DNA from: Gynuella sunshinyii YC6258
GTDB lineage: Bacteria > Pseudomonadota > Gammaproteobacteria > Pseudomonadales > Natronospirillaceae
DNA length: 64,000 nt
Reading direction: 5' to 3'
NCBI RefSeq assembly: GCF_000940805.1
Contig: NZ_CP007142.1
Coordinates: 596,593-660,592 of the forward strand
Below, piece after piece: positions 37,701 through 43,945 of this stretch. Position numbers and translations under genes: made by a program. The notes beneath the pieces were generated by a model, which made no database searches, had not been told where the DNA came from, and saw only the letters and a list, made by a program, of their open reading frames with translations. Position 1 is the first letter of the stretch. Each line of letters starts with the position of its first letter.

Positions 37701-40700
37701 ATGACCTTCGCCATCGATCTGCGCTTTCAGCTGATCATCGGCATAGTATTCGAAGGTTTCTGTGCTGGCAGCGGCGGTATTGGCAGCGTAAGTGATGCTG
37801 GTGCGGTTGTTGACCCGGTCGTAGCCGTAATGAGTTTCCACGCCGTCGGCTTCGGTACGCTGGACGATCAGGCGGTTTTTCTCGTCGTATTCAAAGCTTT
37901 GAACGTTGTGGTTGGCATCGGTGACGGATAAGCGGTTGCCGACTGCGTCGTAGCGGATGTTGGTTTCACCCCCAAGGGCGTCTACCACTTTGATGACCCG
38001 GTTCAGGGCATCAAATGTCGTTGTGGTAGTGTTGCCATTCTGGTCAGTACTGGTGATCTGATTGTAGACCGCATCAAATGTCTGGGTACGCACTCCGCCT
38101 TCAGCATCAATGACTTCGCGCAGATTTCCCTGGGCATCGTAGGAATAGCGGGAGATGGCTTCTGCGGCCGTTCCGACAGCGGTTCTGACTTCTATTTGCT
38201 GACTCAGAATATTGTATTGGTAGGTGGTGACGCGATTCTCACCATCATCCATCTGCGTGGTGGTGCTGATCAGACGGTTTCCGGGATCAAACTCGTAACG
38301 GCTGTGATGACCGTTGGCATCGATGATGCCGATGCGATTGCCGACACCGTCATATTCATAACGGGTTTCGAAGCTGAGCGGATCAATCATTTTGACTGTG
38401 CGACCCAGAGCGTCATACACATAGCGGGTGCTATTGCCTCGGCCATCGGTTACTCGCAGACGCTGACCCAGCGCATCGTATTCATAGCGGCTGGTGTGAC
38501 CTTCTTCATTGGTCTGGCTGAGCATCCGGTTATTGAGGTCGTAGCTGTAATTGACACTGCGGGCATCGGCGGTGCCAGCGGCCCGGGTCTGGGTCAACAG
38601 GTTGCCAAAGGTGTCATAGCTGCGTGTGGTTGTGGTTTCAACGGCGGTGCCGGCTGCTTCTGTGGTAGCCGTGAGCCGGTTCAACAGATCATATTGATAA
38701 GTGCTGATGCGCCCGGCTTCGTCCTGTGACCAAACCAGATTGTTATTGCCATCGTAACGCGAAGTACGGCTATCGCCGGCAGCGTTCACCTGTTTGATGG
38801 CCCGGTTCAGGGCATCATAGGTCAGGGTGGTGGTGCGATCGAGGTGATCGGTGACCGAGGTCTGGTTGCCCACCCGGTCATAGGTGAAATGCTTGGTGTA
38901 GGCTTCCTGCAGGGCGGCCCGGTCAGCAGTGGACAGGTTTTCCACCAGCCGTTCATAGCCCATGGATTCGCGTAGTTGCTGATACAGCGCCAGATTGCTG
39001 TATTGCAGTGCATTGCCAACGCCGTCCGTTTCGGCAATCAGGTTGCCGAATTCATCATAAACATAGCTGGTGATCTTGGCGTTATCGAGGTTTTCCAGCT
39101 GGTATTCGGATTGTCCGGTAATGGCATTTTCGGCCATAACCAGTTCACCCTGACTGTTTCGGACAATATCAACACCGATTTCCACACTCGTACGCTGACC
39201 AACAGCATCGTAGGTGAAGCGGGTAAAGACGCCATTGGCATCTTCAACCAGGGCCTGACGGTTGTTTTTGTCAAAATAGATATGGGTGGTGGCACCGTTT
39301 TCGTTACGGACTGAAACGGCATTGCCGTTATTATCGTAACCATATTCAACGGTGTAGCGTTGCTCCTCACCAGTAGTCGGGTCTGTTACTGCGGGTTTGA
39401 TTTCACGCACCACGCGATTGTTGTGGTCGTATTCGTACTCGGTGGTATAACCCAGTGCATCTACAACGGCAATCCGGTTACCGACAGCGTCATAGGCATA
39501 ACGGCTTTCGGCCCCTTCGGCGTCAGTCTGAATGATGAGCTGGTTTTCTTCATCAAATACGTATTTCAGTATCTGCCGGCGCAGCTCCGGTAGTTGCGCG
39601 CCGATCACGACGACGACCTGATTATTGTTCTGGTCGTATTGGAATTGAGTGACCTGGCCGTAGCTGTCTTTGCGACTGGCCATCAGGCCGTCGGCGTTAT
39701 AGACGAACTCGGTTAACGCACCGTTGTTGTCTTCGACGCTGATACGGTTACCCAGACCATCGTACTGATAGTGGGTGGTATATTGAACCGCTTCGTTCTG
39801 GCCGTTTTTAACGACTGGGGTCGTGACCTCCAGCAGCTCATTGCGGGTGTTGTATTGATAAGTGGTCACCCGTCCTTCGGCATCCATGACTTTAGTCTGG
39901 TTACCGACAAGGTCGTAGTAATAACGGCTGACATGATTCGGCTCATCAACGGTTGCCGAAGTTTCGATGACCGACACCAGACGGTTGTTCAGGTCATAGA
40001 TACGAATGGTGGTATTGCCGTTGGCGTCGGTGATGCTGATGCGGTTACCGACTGCGTCATAGGTGTAAGAGGTGGTATTGCCCTCTGGATCAGTCATGGA
40101 CAGAAGACGGTTGTCGGCATCGTAACGGTAGGAGGTGACGCCACCGTTACCATCAATTTTTTCAACCAGATTGCCAAAATGGTCATAACGATTGAAGGTA
40201 TGGACGCCCTCCGGATCGACGGTTTCAATATTGTTGCCAAAGGCATCGTAGAAATATTGAGTGATCTGCTGGGTTTCCGGGTTATTCAGATCGCTGCTGT
40301 CGAGATAGACAATCTGACGCGATACATTGCCATAGGCATCGTATTCGTAACGCGTCATGTCACCACCGGGATCCGTTTTCTGGATCAGGTTCTGATGTTC
40401 GTCATAGCTCATGGTGGTGGTGAACAGCGCCAGAATATCCGCTTTGTCCTGTGCGGACAGATCGGCTAAATCGGCAGCAAATCCCAGTGCCACCCGCTTG
40501 GCCTGATCGGTAGCGGTGTTACCGTTGATCAGAGCATAACCTTCAGCTGAGGTTGATGATTGTAGCTTATTGAACTCTGTGTATTTGAAGGTGGTGATTG
40601 AACCGTTGTTGTCTTCTGCATAGACCAGATTGCCGTTGTCATCGTATTGATAGTGGCTGGTATAGGCTTCTCTCAGCTGATTGATTTCGTGCCAGTTCAG

Positions 40701-42047
40701 ATGACGTGCCAGCTTACCCTGGCCGGCGGCATCGACAATGCCCATTTGTGCCCGCAGGTCGCGGTAGTAAAGCGTGTCACTGTGAGTGATGGCCCAGCCA
40801 TCGGCGTTGGTGACGGCGGTAACATCGCCATTGGCGTTGTATTCGTAGTGAGTCCGATAACCCTGTTGATCCACCGTATCGCTGAGATAGCCGTTGCTTA
40901 AGTAATTGAATTCAACGGCATGCATGGCACGAATCATTTCCGTCTGGGAAAACTGATGATGGTCCCAGGCGTTGTAGTATTTATAGTAACCATGTTCAGT
41001 ACGCCACTGAACATATATCGCCTCATTGGAAAAGGCCCGGGCATTACCCAGAGCGTCAACCACTCGGGTAGTGCCTCCGTGGTCGAGCGGGTGTTCGCGA
41101 AACGGATCGCTGAGGCGATTGGCGGGTAATGAGACAAAGTCATATTCAAAGCTGGTGACGCCGCCTTCGGCGTCTATGATCCGGCTGACTACCGGACCGG
41201 CTGCACCGGGCACCAGGGCATAGTCAAATGAAATGACCCGGCGCTGATAGTGTTCTGTTTGGCCATCCACCTGTTGCTCAGAGGGCAGCTCGATGCGACT
41301 GAGATAGCCGCTGGGGGTATAGAAATACTTGGTGCTGTGTCCTGCGCGGTCGATGACTTCCGTCAGCAGCCCGGCAACATAATGGTATTCCACCAGTACG
41401 GTATTGGTTTCGTCAGTGATGCGGTGCAGGTAGCCATGATGGTATTCATAATTGATTTGATGGCCCTGATCATCCTTGATCTGCACTAACCGGTTATGGG
41501 CATAGATGTAGTCCATGCGCACACCATTGGTGTCGATGGAGGCCTCAAGGCGGCCGTGGTGGTCGAACTGCAACTGAGTCTGGTCGGCCCGGGTCAGAAT
41601 ATACACCGGATCATTGAATCCGTGAGGATGGGCATACTCGATGGTCTCGTAAGCGCCGGATCCTTCGGTGGCAACATACAGTTTTTGATTGCGGTCATAC
41701 TCAAAGGAATAGACGGAGCCATCACCATATTCCACTTCAATCAGGTGACCAGGTACAACCACCCGGATGGAAACGCTGCTGGAGAGTGTCCATTGTGCTC
41801 CATCAAATTCACCGGCATCGGAGTGACCGTCGCGGGAATTGTAAGTGCGTACGAGGCGAAAATCCTCTCCCATACTTGGCAGATAGACATCCTGATGTTC
41901 GATCAGCACGTTACCGTTGGAAACATTGACGGTGATGTGCTCATCGGCGCCGGTGCTACTTTTGCCGGTGCTATCCTGACGGTCAAGAATGTTACGGGAT
42001 GAATCCTGCGAACCGAGTTCATTACCAGCAATCAGAGAAATTGTCAT
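22761..42047 (-). CDS. Giant RHS/YD-repeat polymorphic toxin, 6428 residues, DUF3990-like tip
   Basis: One uninterrupted frame of 19.3 kb. Residues 1-150 resemble the DUF6531-type RHS opening (NVSNGNVLIEHQDVYLPSMG) and include no signal peptide or PAAR domain. YD repeats of about 20 residues (YxYDxxGNR) run from about 150 to 4110. An island near 4110-4660 has fibronectin-III-like beta strands (NISWQGSPRAYVVSYSG). YD repeats resume to about 5350. A LysM-like segment lies near 5393-5443, and KKKK plus a long hydrophobic stretch near 5476-5540 suggest translocation. The tip (about 6270-6428) has FYHGTTADVATNIRKAGIDL and DFGQGFYMTTS, as in DUF3990 ADP-ribosyltransferase-like domains. RHS shells encapsulate the tip toxin. 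The export route is not evident. Usual RHS proteins have 1400-2000 residues. Confidence 0.95.
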   Translation of the reverse strand: MTISLIAGNELGSQDSSRNILDRQDSTGKSSTGADEHITVNVSNGNVLIEHQDVYLPSMGEDFRLVRTYNSRDGHSDAGEFDGAQWTLSSSVSIRVVVPGHLIEVEYGDGSVYSFEYDRNQKLYVATEGSGAYETIEYAHPHGFNDPVYILTRADQTQLQFDHHGRLEASIDTNGVRMDYIYAHNRLVQIKDDQGHQINYEYHHGYLHRITDETNTVLVEYHYVAGLLTEVIDRAGHSTKYFYTPSGYLSRIELPSEQQVDGQTEHYQRRVISFDYALVPGAAGPVVSRIIDAEGGVTSFEYDFVSLPANRLSDPFREHPLDHGGTTRVVDALGNARAFSNEAIYVQWRTEHGYYKYYNAWDHHQFSQTEMIRAMHAVEFNYLSNGYLSDTVDQQGYRTHYEYNANGDVTAVTNADGWAITHSDTLYYRDLRAQMGIVDAAGQGKLARHLNWHEINQLREAYTSHYQYDDNGNLVYAEDNNGSITTFKYTEFNKLQSSTSAEGYALINGNTATDQAKRVALGFAADLADLSAQDKADILALFTTTMSYDEHQNLIQKTDPGGDMTRYEYDAYGNVSRQIVYLDSSDLNNPETQQITQYFYDAFGNNIETVDPEGVHTFNRYDHFGNLVEKIDGNGGVTSYRYDADNRLLSMTDPEGNTTSYTYDAVGNRISITDANGNTTIRIYDLNNRLVSVIETSATVDEPNHVSRYYYDLVGNQTKVMDAEGRVTTYQYNTRNELLEVTTPVVKNGQNEAVQYTTHYQYDGLGNRISVEDNNGALTEFVYNADGLMASRKDSYGQVTQFQYDQNNNQVVVVIGAQLPELRRQILKYVFDEENQLIIQTDAEGAESRYAYDAVGNRIAVVDALGYTTEYEYDHNNRVVREIKPAVTDPTTGEEQRYTVEYGYDNNGNAVSVRNENGATTHIYFDKNNRQALVEDANGVFTRFTYDAVGQRTSVEIGVDIVRNSQGELVMAENAITGQSEYQLENLDNAKITSYVYDEFGNLIAETDGVGNALQYSNLALYQQLRESMGYERLVENLSTADRAALQEAYTKHFTYDRVGNQTSVTDHLDRTTTLTYDALNRAIKQVNAAGDSRTSRYDGNNNLVWSQDEAGRISTYQYDLLNRLTATTEAAGTAVETTTTRSYDTFGNLLTQTRAAGTADARSVNYSYDLNNRMLSQTNEEGHTSRYEYDALGQRLRVTDGRGNSTRYVYDALGRTVKMIDPLSFETRYEYDGVGNRIGIIDANGHHSRYEFDPGNRLISTTTQMDDGENRVTTYQYNILSQQIEVRTAVGTAAEAISRYSYDAQGNLREVIDAEGGVRTQTFDAVYNQITSTDQNGNTTTTTFDALNRVIKVVDALGGETNIRYDAVGNRLSVTDANHNVQSFEYDEKNRLIVQRTEADGVETHYGYDRVNNRTSITYAANTAAASTETFEYYADDQLKAQIDGEGHRTSFVYDEANNRTIVTDPEGYQTLYAYDANNRVASITDPEGGLTRYVYDGNGNRIQVIDPEGHRQTTYYNAANQALYTIDGEGYLTYFEYDAAGNQIARTLYVTPVNVPQTDAELTTQPIINEQPDQDQHTRFEYDRLNRLTAQVDAEGYRREFGYDAVGNQILSRQYITLDGSVVAEQHTWFDALNRATLQLSAEGYLSQFHYDALGNITLRELFDTPVSVPADGRLPEPVSNDVVRLTEYAYDHNNRVILERNPAGTETRTVYDARGNRIEQTEAAGTTDARITTFSYDKANRLISQTMAAGTSIALTTRFDYYADGQIKTQYQAWGSADQVQTDYRYDRNNRLIEARKPFGDGEAVVERYEYDAAGNRIAWIEAYGTADQRSSFYRYDAKNQLIEERLPLQGSSLVTHHYEYDGAGNRIKAVLAVDSAEQRVQLWRYDRDNHLVVSIDGEQTETHYQYDGAGNRTAVIADATGTPRTVHYQYDLENRVIASTSAEGIRSEFSYDRLGNQTVSRTLVDADQNLWAQTHAYFDILGRQTHSISAEGYLTENHYDVFGNLLSRTLYEERVSLPADGEQPQPRSGDQGRETHYRYDSLNRQIREIRADGLIIDTAYDLRGNRRFVYQGVQADGSALRTMEYRYNDANHLIDQIEALGSNEELGTHFEVNAFGKTTARYDAWGTADQREAHYHYDHQDRLIRQTTVLADGHEIHTDSQYNAHGDLVKTIHAAGTDEQRTISYRYDDNGRMIEQTDANQVKTRYQYDAVGNRTAITVNVGADDARTQHYRYDLDNRRVAMIDAMGVETRYQLNGLGDVVAETVNPDQLYGTEARTIHYQYDLDSRMTRQVSAEGYITEYAYDRLGNRTLTRQQVDGEQYAETRAYFDILGRQTYELSPEGLLTRNQYDVFGNVTTTTQYRVPVSVPAEGNPQALPGDEGISVHYEYDALDRQVREIRADGFITDTRYDLRGNRRFVFEGVDVVSGTALRTSEFRYNLANQLTDMISAQGTEQEITTHYVLNDFGKAVARFDAYDNADQRETRYQYDGNDNVISESLVLGQNTDGTDRLLTTETHYNAFGEVSSRTAAAGSADARTTQYRYDADGRLTDEINGEGEITHYQYDAAGNQIAVTTAYQTDDARTSRQLFDLDNRKIASIDAEGVRTDYQYDGLSQLIQETRAAGTTKAQITHYQYDLDGRLQQVISPLGFTTSYEYDRLGNQTRITRQADDPATLGNGEVRYAVTYQYFDVLGRQTGTLSPLGYLTVNQYDDLGRMLSTTQYTTPVSAYGDELPKPVDGDTQRQTHYRYDARDQVIEETNALGEITRYQYDLRGNRTRVLEAVDSETGDSQRQTAYQYDLADRLIERIDGYDSDNAYRTRFILNGHGDTIRQINAADSDEARVTEYAYDLAGRVVEQRTWSDNSLAEADIRTHYVYDEAGNLITQTTGRWDASSGQLLESRQQHFQHDLNNRVTDEINGAGDISHYVYDALGNRIQSSLGYGTASQRDDYFEFDLEGRVVRAIDGEGSVSEYRYDALGNKIKTIQAAGVTGQERVTTYQYDLQNRLLAVIDPEGGKTEYQYDDLGNQIQETNANGGVQHNTFDILGRMVVSVSAGGIKTVHEYDALGNLIIERQGQDDGQGISSKSFYGNHFAETRHEYDIRGNETMTTDPQGFSTRISYNAFNEQITVENGLYLGTDATLQALQQVNTSRFEYDAAGRLISMTDAAGSETRYTYNASGDRITETVAANGFANTEPRTTRYEYDQAGRQVRIVSAGGSVTVHTYNAAGQKSATAILQSGEGDAQIWSTTRYTYNGLGKVETETDDYGVQTRYQYDAVGNLTDTWVAWGTDDQRHTAMEYDLNNHKTADIDGLGHRTLYTYDALGNQTSVTDAEGHTAYYYFNLRNELQLMVDGSGAVTRMEYDAAGNVIMTRQYATRIDLNSLAQNARLSLTEVSALIVEDANRDRTVSSLFDQNGNELTQISADGRITEKHYDAANNLMTEIHWDSSGQHSRTMRYEYDLNNRVTRFTDVDGTVTEFGYDGAGNKVRQTIIAATGSSDPHAVRVTEYQYDLNNRQTGELFDPNGLHILQRYEYDLAGNKVAYIDANGHRSSYQYDQNNRVSLETNALGDQTEYRYDRAGNQVYKRDPRGGVYTYDFDAANRMIREHSPEAVVTRYDAIAGDWVTNTESRVVEHHYDALGHEVQTIDADGYKTTRWFDANGNQTGELNARNVYTGFEYNAFGEQTARHEYLQYLGAAAHNTDIQPQPGDTNKVTTRMRYDDNGRLLETRYADIEHYTLNTTSGQPSTISSDTAITEQYHYDEWGNLAWQADRNGHKSWFYYDSKDRQVAQIDAMGYLTETVYDAQDNILEQYQYSSPVDTTGLTGGRLPEGGLFEGGANGGLSFVNGSNVQVYHLTRRYDAANRMISETTPAITTFTRAGGSLLTRVTTEFAYDQNGNQIAKTRAANIAGQSVTEYFYFDAANRMIAAVDEKHVLTEIRYDGNGNTVLQARYNGRVSSTDFLHESLASLKAQVSAGSGHQIIEKSYDGFNQLTQEIQKIDGGSAISGAPFDSNDLVTQYGYDGLGHETVKSVLETQAIINFRNSQNNRLSGDRRFQVDNAYVTRNAYDGMGNLIRMQSPDGTGSIFQYDTRNNQTLAYTGEVSSYPEMASNIAVEVADTLNISWQGSPRAYVVSYSGSRAAAVDSDGNINWNALEGNGASKTGITGNQSASLALEAGETRYFRVVSVGIGGNKTVSEEYKVTMPAVYESVSISQSGDHLAAQVHFNSSVEQPVIVIGGQSYSLVAMGGNDYRAELPAGLNAGQNYRIQWQSTGQSYSSDAISLASPETHTVTHSSYDITLNSSTDGNTFNISYTPVLPQNLGDYSSLALVWQQILPEDSTDTAYVGSRVLSPDDIAAAQADPDNADVAVFPLALEDLPEGEYQVSLVITNSNGQQVLDRFTQTLSATDFTTDPVVSVERTNLSLGLSGALEQTEYASVLIVDGQTAATSRAGSELQYADLNGAASYQLYMGTEVGNPYTLSIHNDLISTTGEDEEGNPIELPSHYNSQIQLALDSLLRSDMDADGLQLYWREAGSGLSFEHQIALTADADGNYQYSLDELPLTGEYDLKLAYHNQAGEEVLVAWVRYDVTQTDNTWADQRALTITNREENGQINLSGGQYSVSPGLYTGAIPVDQIALSIAHETVANSHSGEYQVTGEDTGYFTKNEYDVLGNLIASNSDTGLWRRYQIDAMGNQLASYEYGSEAAEQSGQSAHISYTAYDELNRETSGWSVKAPNNGSGTATHGVSHKTYDFNNKLIREDLAGGGYITYQYNAVGLLEKTVHHAASGGVEQQETIKYDALGRETGRYQGAGDGIENVYDEYGNLRYQYAVDPNGNLPDGVIEYRYDALGRKIQQVENSNTTQINRTVYDNADRIIQQTQGSMTTTFLLDSRGNRLQVTHPNNHKVVEIYDELGRVISRIDTESGRLNVDSLDYDAYGNLIRSRDGNGYTTSKVYGPYQRLLQETDADGRTTYFEYDRFGRQILERAGAHSYSYGVSVGAKNISRSYDDRGRLIEINDHSTGVKTKYQYDQDGHRIREIRTRTGDYSNNEADIHYEYNYNGDMTFWHDDHRNVAMRYAYDASGQLIQVQGWDNYESESNKGTQTTHLQYQWHNGKLTAMLDHVSGEHQYYTYYSNGLRKTWDDGGTVRTYTYNANGQVTQATWRQGNSQWKATWQYDALGNVTQYHEYENNSERKRQVSNYNAEGTLNTRTESWQAKYDGNDSDSRSVTLNSYDVTGRLTKTDIRSYEGRDGKQTSHIWDDISESRAGLKLRETLNGDSVKKASTQTTTTSFSYDANGHMTSFSKSKDTNGQTETGNFQYNNDGQIVFRRIDPADKDLKTHQRNYFYANGNAVGDKGTDDKGHSVVNLGTEGYNPVKNLGDDFPSSALSSFTATGGETLRQVAASLLGNANLWFILAEANGLSGSDSLKAGQTITIPNSVESGKIDSETHKLYNESEIIGSTMPNVRQKAKKKKCASFFMIIVAVVVIAVATFLLPGLGTALAGSLFAGLGATAATVAGYALAGAILFAGAEVVRQGVGIALGLQEGFDWKAVGKQAIVGALTGAASGFGAAAQAANSTAKIQSIAKIAQPALKAAAAAVQAMDENGHITNWSGVALAAIGASELTGKGALSTSLNFIKENSSYISPWLNLAETAIRNDGKLTAGDWVGAIGGTITAVIDAHVGVSGDKSDFKSTLDGLVNRSALKTITAGALSLIDEDAAYSYFENAVGSEVGNFIGGGITNAIKESGWYQDFTNWGNTRLNNLREADRYIDKLDKAYNLTPDEKVAIRQQAVNGAFKPNYVLQEGLATGEEKAYGKYQNGTITLDNDLVERAKTDPAAAATLYGVINEERGHQFASALEQLRGIDDLKYDEGAIVGAQFVAEAAQLAGTGDFSFSVDLGNGSQSFSFSGVDAVNTLNTQFTMERIIKDAKLSGAEYQETPDAGFTPTGQPTSVDATQIEAFMKQVATLGGLTFSGGEPSKLTEGDLSRSDLMFSTLALAGGQMDNEAFDKLMADMGLEGDQARAVWQVLFSGETDPTELKALAAKELNPSDSWWGRRADDVASWWGGDEQNSFMDAIDRYIDGGLTKKDLFNELLYEPLESSEFWSDVGTRTLGGVQGVFGVVEGVGGAIVVGATGWTGVGGVGGALAMVNGADNTVAGFTTMFTGEQTKTLLETGLTKIGLSDGQAALASAIFSLGAGAMAASARIGQMGTLATKGVTVGGRNIDNLLETMADLNGLNRGQALNLGNTGRATTKAIENVIDDTAEESFTTFYHGTTADVATNIRKAGIDLSEGSELSDFGQGFYMTTSKEEALKSAGRGLDPSVPLDVVEFRIPNSELSELQRLTFNSAEESWQDFVKFHKTYGPDELLHGGTPYDLVEGPLFRRYSGPDKTPIPWLDRANQTSIHTEKSVELFDRYMLKTE
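24800..26904 (-). repeat. About 2-kb direct repeat of the RHS shell end, copy B
   Basis: The parental copy inside the giant RHS gene of the block found again at 15525-17490. It retains 147 bp (49 codons, from NANGQVTQ to SNYNA) that the orphan copy lacks. The shared block gives long homology for recombination between the active gene and orphan module 1. Confidence 0.85.
33000..37420 (-). repeat. Tandem higher-order repeats of about 350-360 codons in the RHS shell
   Basis: Within the YD array a compound unit recurs. It comprises a YFDILGRQT-like box, a GYLTxNxYDxxGN box, an insert with VSxPADG...P..GD, an IREIRADGxIxDTxYDLRGN box and the following YD repeats. The insert falls near residues 1672, 2026, 2372 and 2733, a spacing of 346-361 residues. 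The units are diverged, so the expansion is old. Confidence 0.75.
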
Positions 42048-42348
42048 TGTAGCCCCACACGTATTCTGATCGATTGAAACCTGCCGTACCTGGCAGGCTC
42101 AAGGTTGATTTGGTGTGATGAGCCGGGACTTTTCATATCAACCTGATAACACCTGAAGGCGGCTCACCGTAGTTTTGGGTATGTCCACGGTTTGTTGCAG
42201 GTGGTTCAGTTTTTTGTGTTTCCTTTACACAAAAATCACAATTGTCCGGTGCACTTGAGTGATCTGTTGTGTGGTTGTTTTCAGAATGTTTTCTGACATA
42301 CTGGCCACGCGCGTTGCGTGCTGCTCAAATCAACAGATGGAAAAGTTT
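42048..42348. promoter_or_regulatory. Divergent promoter region of the giant RHS gene and the outer membrane protein gene, with inverted repeat
   Basis: This 301-bp region separates two divergent genes and must carry their promoters. At 42211-42235 lies a perfect 9-bp inverted repeat (TTTTTGTGT with ACACAAAAA, 7-base spacer), AT-rich and suited to an operator or a small hairpin. The RHS start at 42047 has only a weak ribosome site (GTGGGG). No confident -35/-10 pair was assigned. Confidence 0.45.
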
Positions 42349-43152
42349 ATGACCCTCATCAGGAAATTTTCTGCATTACTGTCATTGGCCTTGCTGACAG
42401 GTGGCGTGCAGGCTTTGGAAAATTCAGAAAGTCCATTTTTTCGTTTCTCAGATCAGCGCTCTGTCCGGTGGGGTGGTATCAGCTTCAGTCAGGGTGAAGA
42501 TGTGGGGTATATCAATCTCGGCATTATCGATACCCAATTGCCGATAGGAGACAGAACCCGTGTGCCGGCGCAGCTTTCGAGTTCGTATTATTTGGGTGAT
42601 GGTCTAAATAGCCGTGATGAACTGTCCCATGGCATGCTGAATACTGAATCCGGTCTGATCAATCTCCGGGTGAATCTGCTCAGTGGTGACTGGCGCGAAA
42701 AAAATGATTTCAATGCTGATCATTTTTCTGGTGTCTGTGCGTTTCAGGGGTATGCTGAAGGGCTTTGCCGCTGGTCTGTTGATGCCGGGGTGCGGATGAT
42801 TGGTTTTGAGAACCGAAAAGGTGATGACGATACCACCACAGTTGCGTATGCCGCGCTTGGTTCGCAGTTTGATATCCCGGTTCCGGGCCGACATTCCGTC
42901 TACCATCGTTTGACTTTATCCGGCTTTTTTAACATCCAGTATTTTGATAAGGCTGAAATATATCGTTCCTATCGTCATTCTTCTGTGGTGAATCTTGATA
43001 ATACCGTGCGCTCTGTCGACTTGGCCTTAAATTTTTCCTTGAATCAACATTGGGCGTTGCAATTGTCCGGTCCGGTCTATGCGTCCAAAGAGGCATTGAG
43101 CCGTACCGGTATGCTGACGCTGGCTTACCGCCCATTCCGGGCAGATAAATAA
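42349..43152 (+). CDS. Outer membrane beta-barrel-like protein of unknown function
   Basis: A 267-residue protein with a clear signal peptide (basic MTLIRKF, hydrophobic core, cleavage after VQA). The mature part alternates polar and hydrophobic residues in strands typical of an outer membrane barrel (GEDVGYINLGIIDTQL, HRLTLSGFFNIQYF, VRSVDLALNFSLNQHWALQL). No family was recognised. The ATG at 42349 has GGAAAAG upstream and starts the signal peptide; the frame opens earlier. It is divergent from the giant RHS gene and convergent with fliA, 17 bases apart. A link to either system is untested. Confidence 0.65.
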   Translation: MTLIRKFSALLSLALLTGGVQALENSESPFFRFSDQRSVRWGGISFSQGEDVGYINLGIIDTQLPIGDRTRVPAQLSSSYYLGDGLNSRDELSHGMLNTESGLINLRVNLLSGDWREKNDFNADHFSGVCAFQGYAEGLCRWSVDAGVRMIGFENRKGDDDTTTVAYAALGSQFDIPVPGRHSVYHRLTLSGFFNIQYFDKAEIYRSYRHSSVVNLDNTVRSVDLALNFSLNQHWALQLSGPVYASKEALSRTGMLTLAYRPFRADK

Positions 43153-43169
43153 TTATCCGTCATCGATGG

Positions 43170-43931
43170 TCAGACCGAACGTTCGGTCTGTTCACTGTTT
43201 TGCAGCGTCAGAATAGCCTGTTTGTGCAGTTGGGATATCCGGGTTTTGGAGAGTCCGAGCAGTTGACCGATTTCCTCAAACCCGAGTTGCCCATAATAGT
43301 GTAACTCGATGATTTGTTTTTGCGGTGCTGGCAGGCTCTGCAACCTGCTTTTCAGCTTAGCTTTGATGTTGTCTATAGCGCAGGATTGATACGGTGTGGC
43401 GCTATTTTGAGAGACAGGCGTTTCATCGTCATCATTAATGACAGGGGCGTTGGTCGAAGCCTCCGGATCGGATTCAAAAATCGCATCGACCAGTTCGATG
43501 TAGGCGAGGCGGATAATGGATTCGCCGATGTTGTGGAAGCTGGGACTGTCCTGGTTCAGGTCGCTCAGCACTGACTGGCTGCGGGCCTTTCTCAATTTCT
43601 TCTGATAATCATAAAAACTGGCGCGTTCACTGCTGTGTTTGAGGCTGTTGAGAATCTGACCGCGAATCCGGTAGTTGGCATAAGTCATGAATTCTGCGCC
43701 ACTGTCCGGTTGATAGCGCTCGATGCTGTCGTGCAAGGCGAGCTGGGCTTCCTGGACGTAGTCGTCGAGTTCGCTGATGTCGGTGCCATACAGTTTGTAC
43801 AGGTGCTTGGCGATGATGACTGAAGCCGGGCGGTAGAGTTCCATCAACCGGTGCCGGTTACCGGTATCCCGCTGCTGCGTAAATTGCTGCCACAGTTCCC
43901 GCTCGACCTGTGTATCCCTGGTAGCCGGCAC
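43170..43931 (-). CDS. fliA: FliA-type (sigma-28 family) RNA polymerase sigma factor
   Basis: A 253-residue sigma factor. Region 2 is clear (ELDDYVQEAQLALHDSIERY, FMTYANYRIRGQILNSLKH), as is region 4 with its helix-turn-helix (LPAPQKQIIELHYYG, then FEEIGQLLGLSKTRISQLHK). The region between them is poorly conserved and holds a polar acidic insert (NDDDETPVSQNS). Translation begins at a GTG with AGGAG eight bases upstream. It is the last gene of the flagellar-type operon, 14 bases after fliP. It probably directs late genes of this system. No anti-sigma gene (flgM) is present in the window. Confidence 0.85.
   Translation of the reverse strand: MPATRDTQVERELWQQFTQQRDTGNRHRLMELYRPASVIIAKHLYKLYGTDISELDDYVQEAQLALHDSIERYQPDSGAEFMTYANYRIRGQILNSLKHSSERASFYDYQKKLRKARSQSVLSDLNQDSPSFHNIGESIIRLAYIELVDAIFESDPEASTNAPVINDDDETPVSQNSATPYQSCAIDNIKAKLKSRLQSLPAPQKQIIELHYYGQLGFEEIGQLLGLSKTRISQLHKQAILTLQNSEQTERSV
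43171..43190. terminator. 20-bp perfect palindrome between fliA and the outer membrane protein gene
   Basis: CAGACCGAAC followed directly by GTTCGGTCTG forms a perfect palindrome that overlaps the fliA stop codon (43170-43172), in an 18-bp convergent gap. It could fold as an 8-bp stem with a 4-base loop. It lacks a clear U-tract on either side, so it may be a weak bidirectional terminator or a protein-binding site. Confidence 0.4.
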
Positions 43932-43945
43932 CTGTCCATCTCCTC

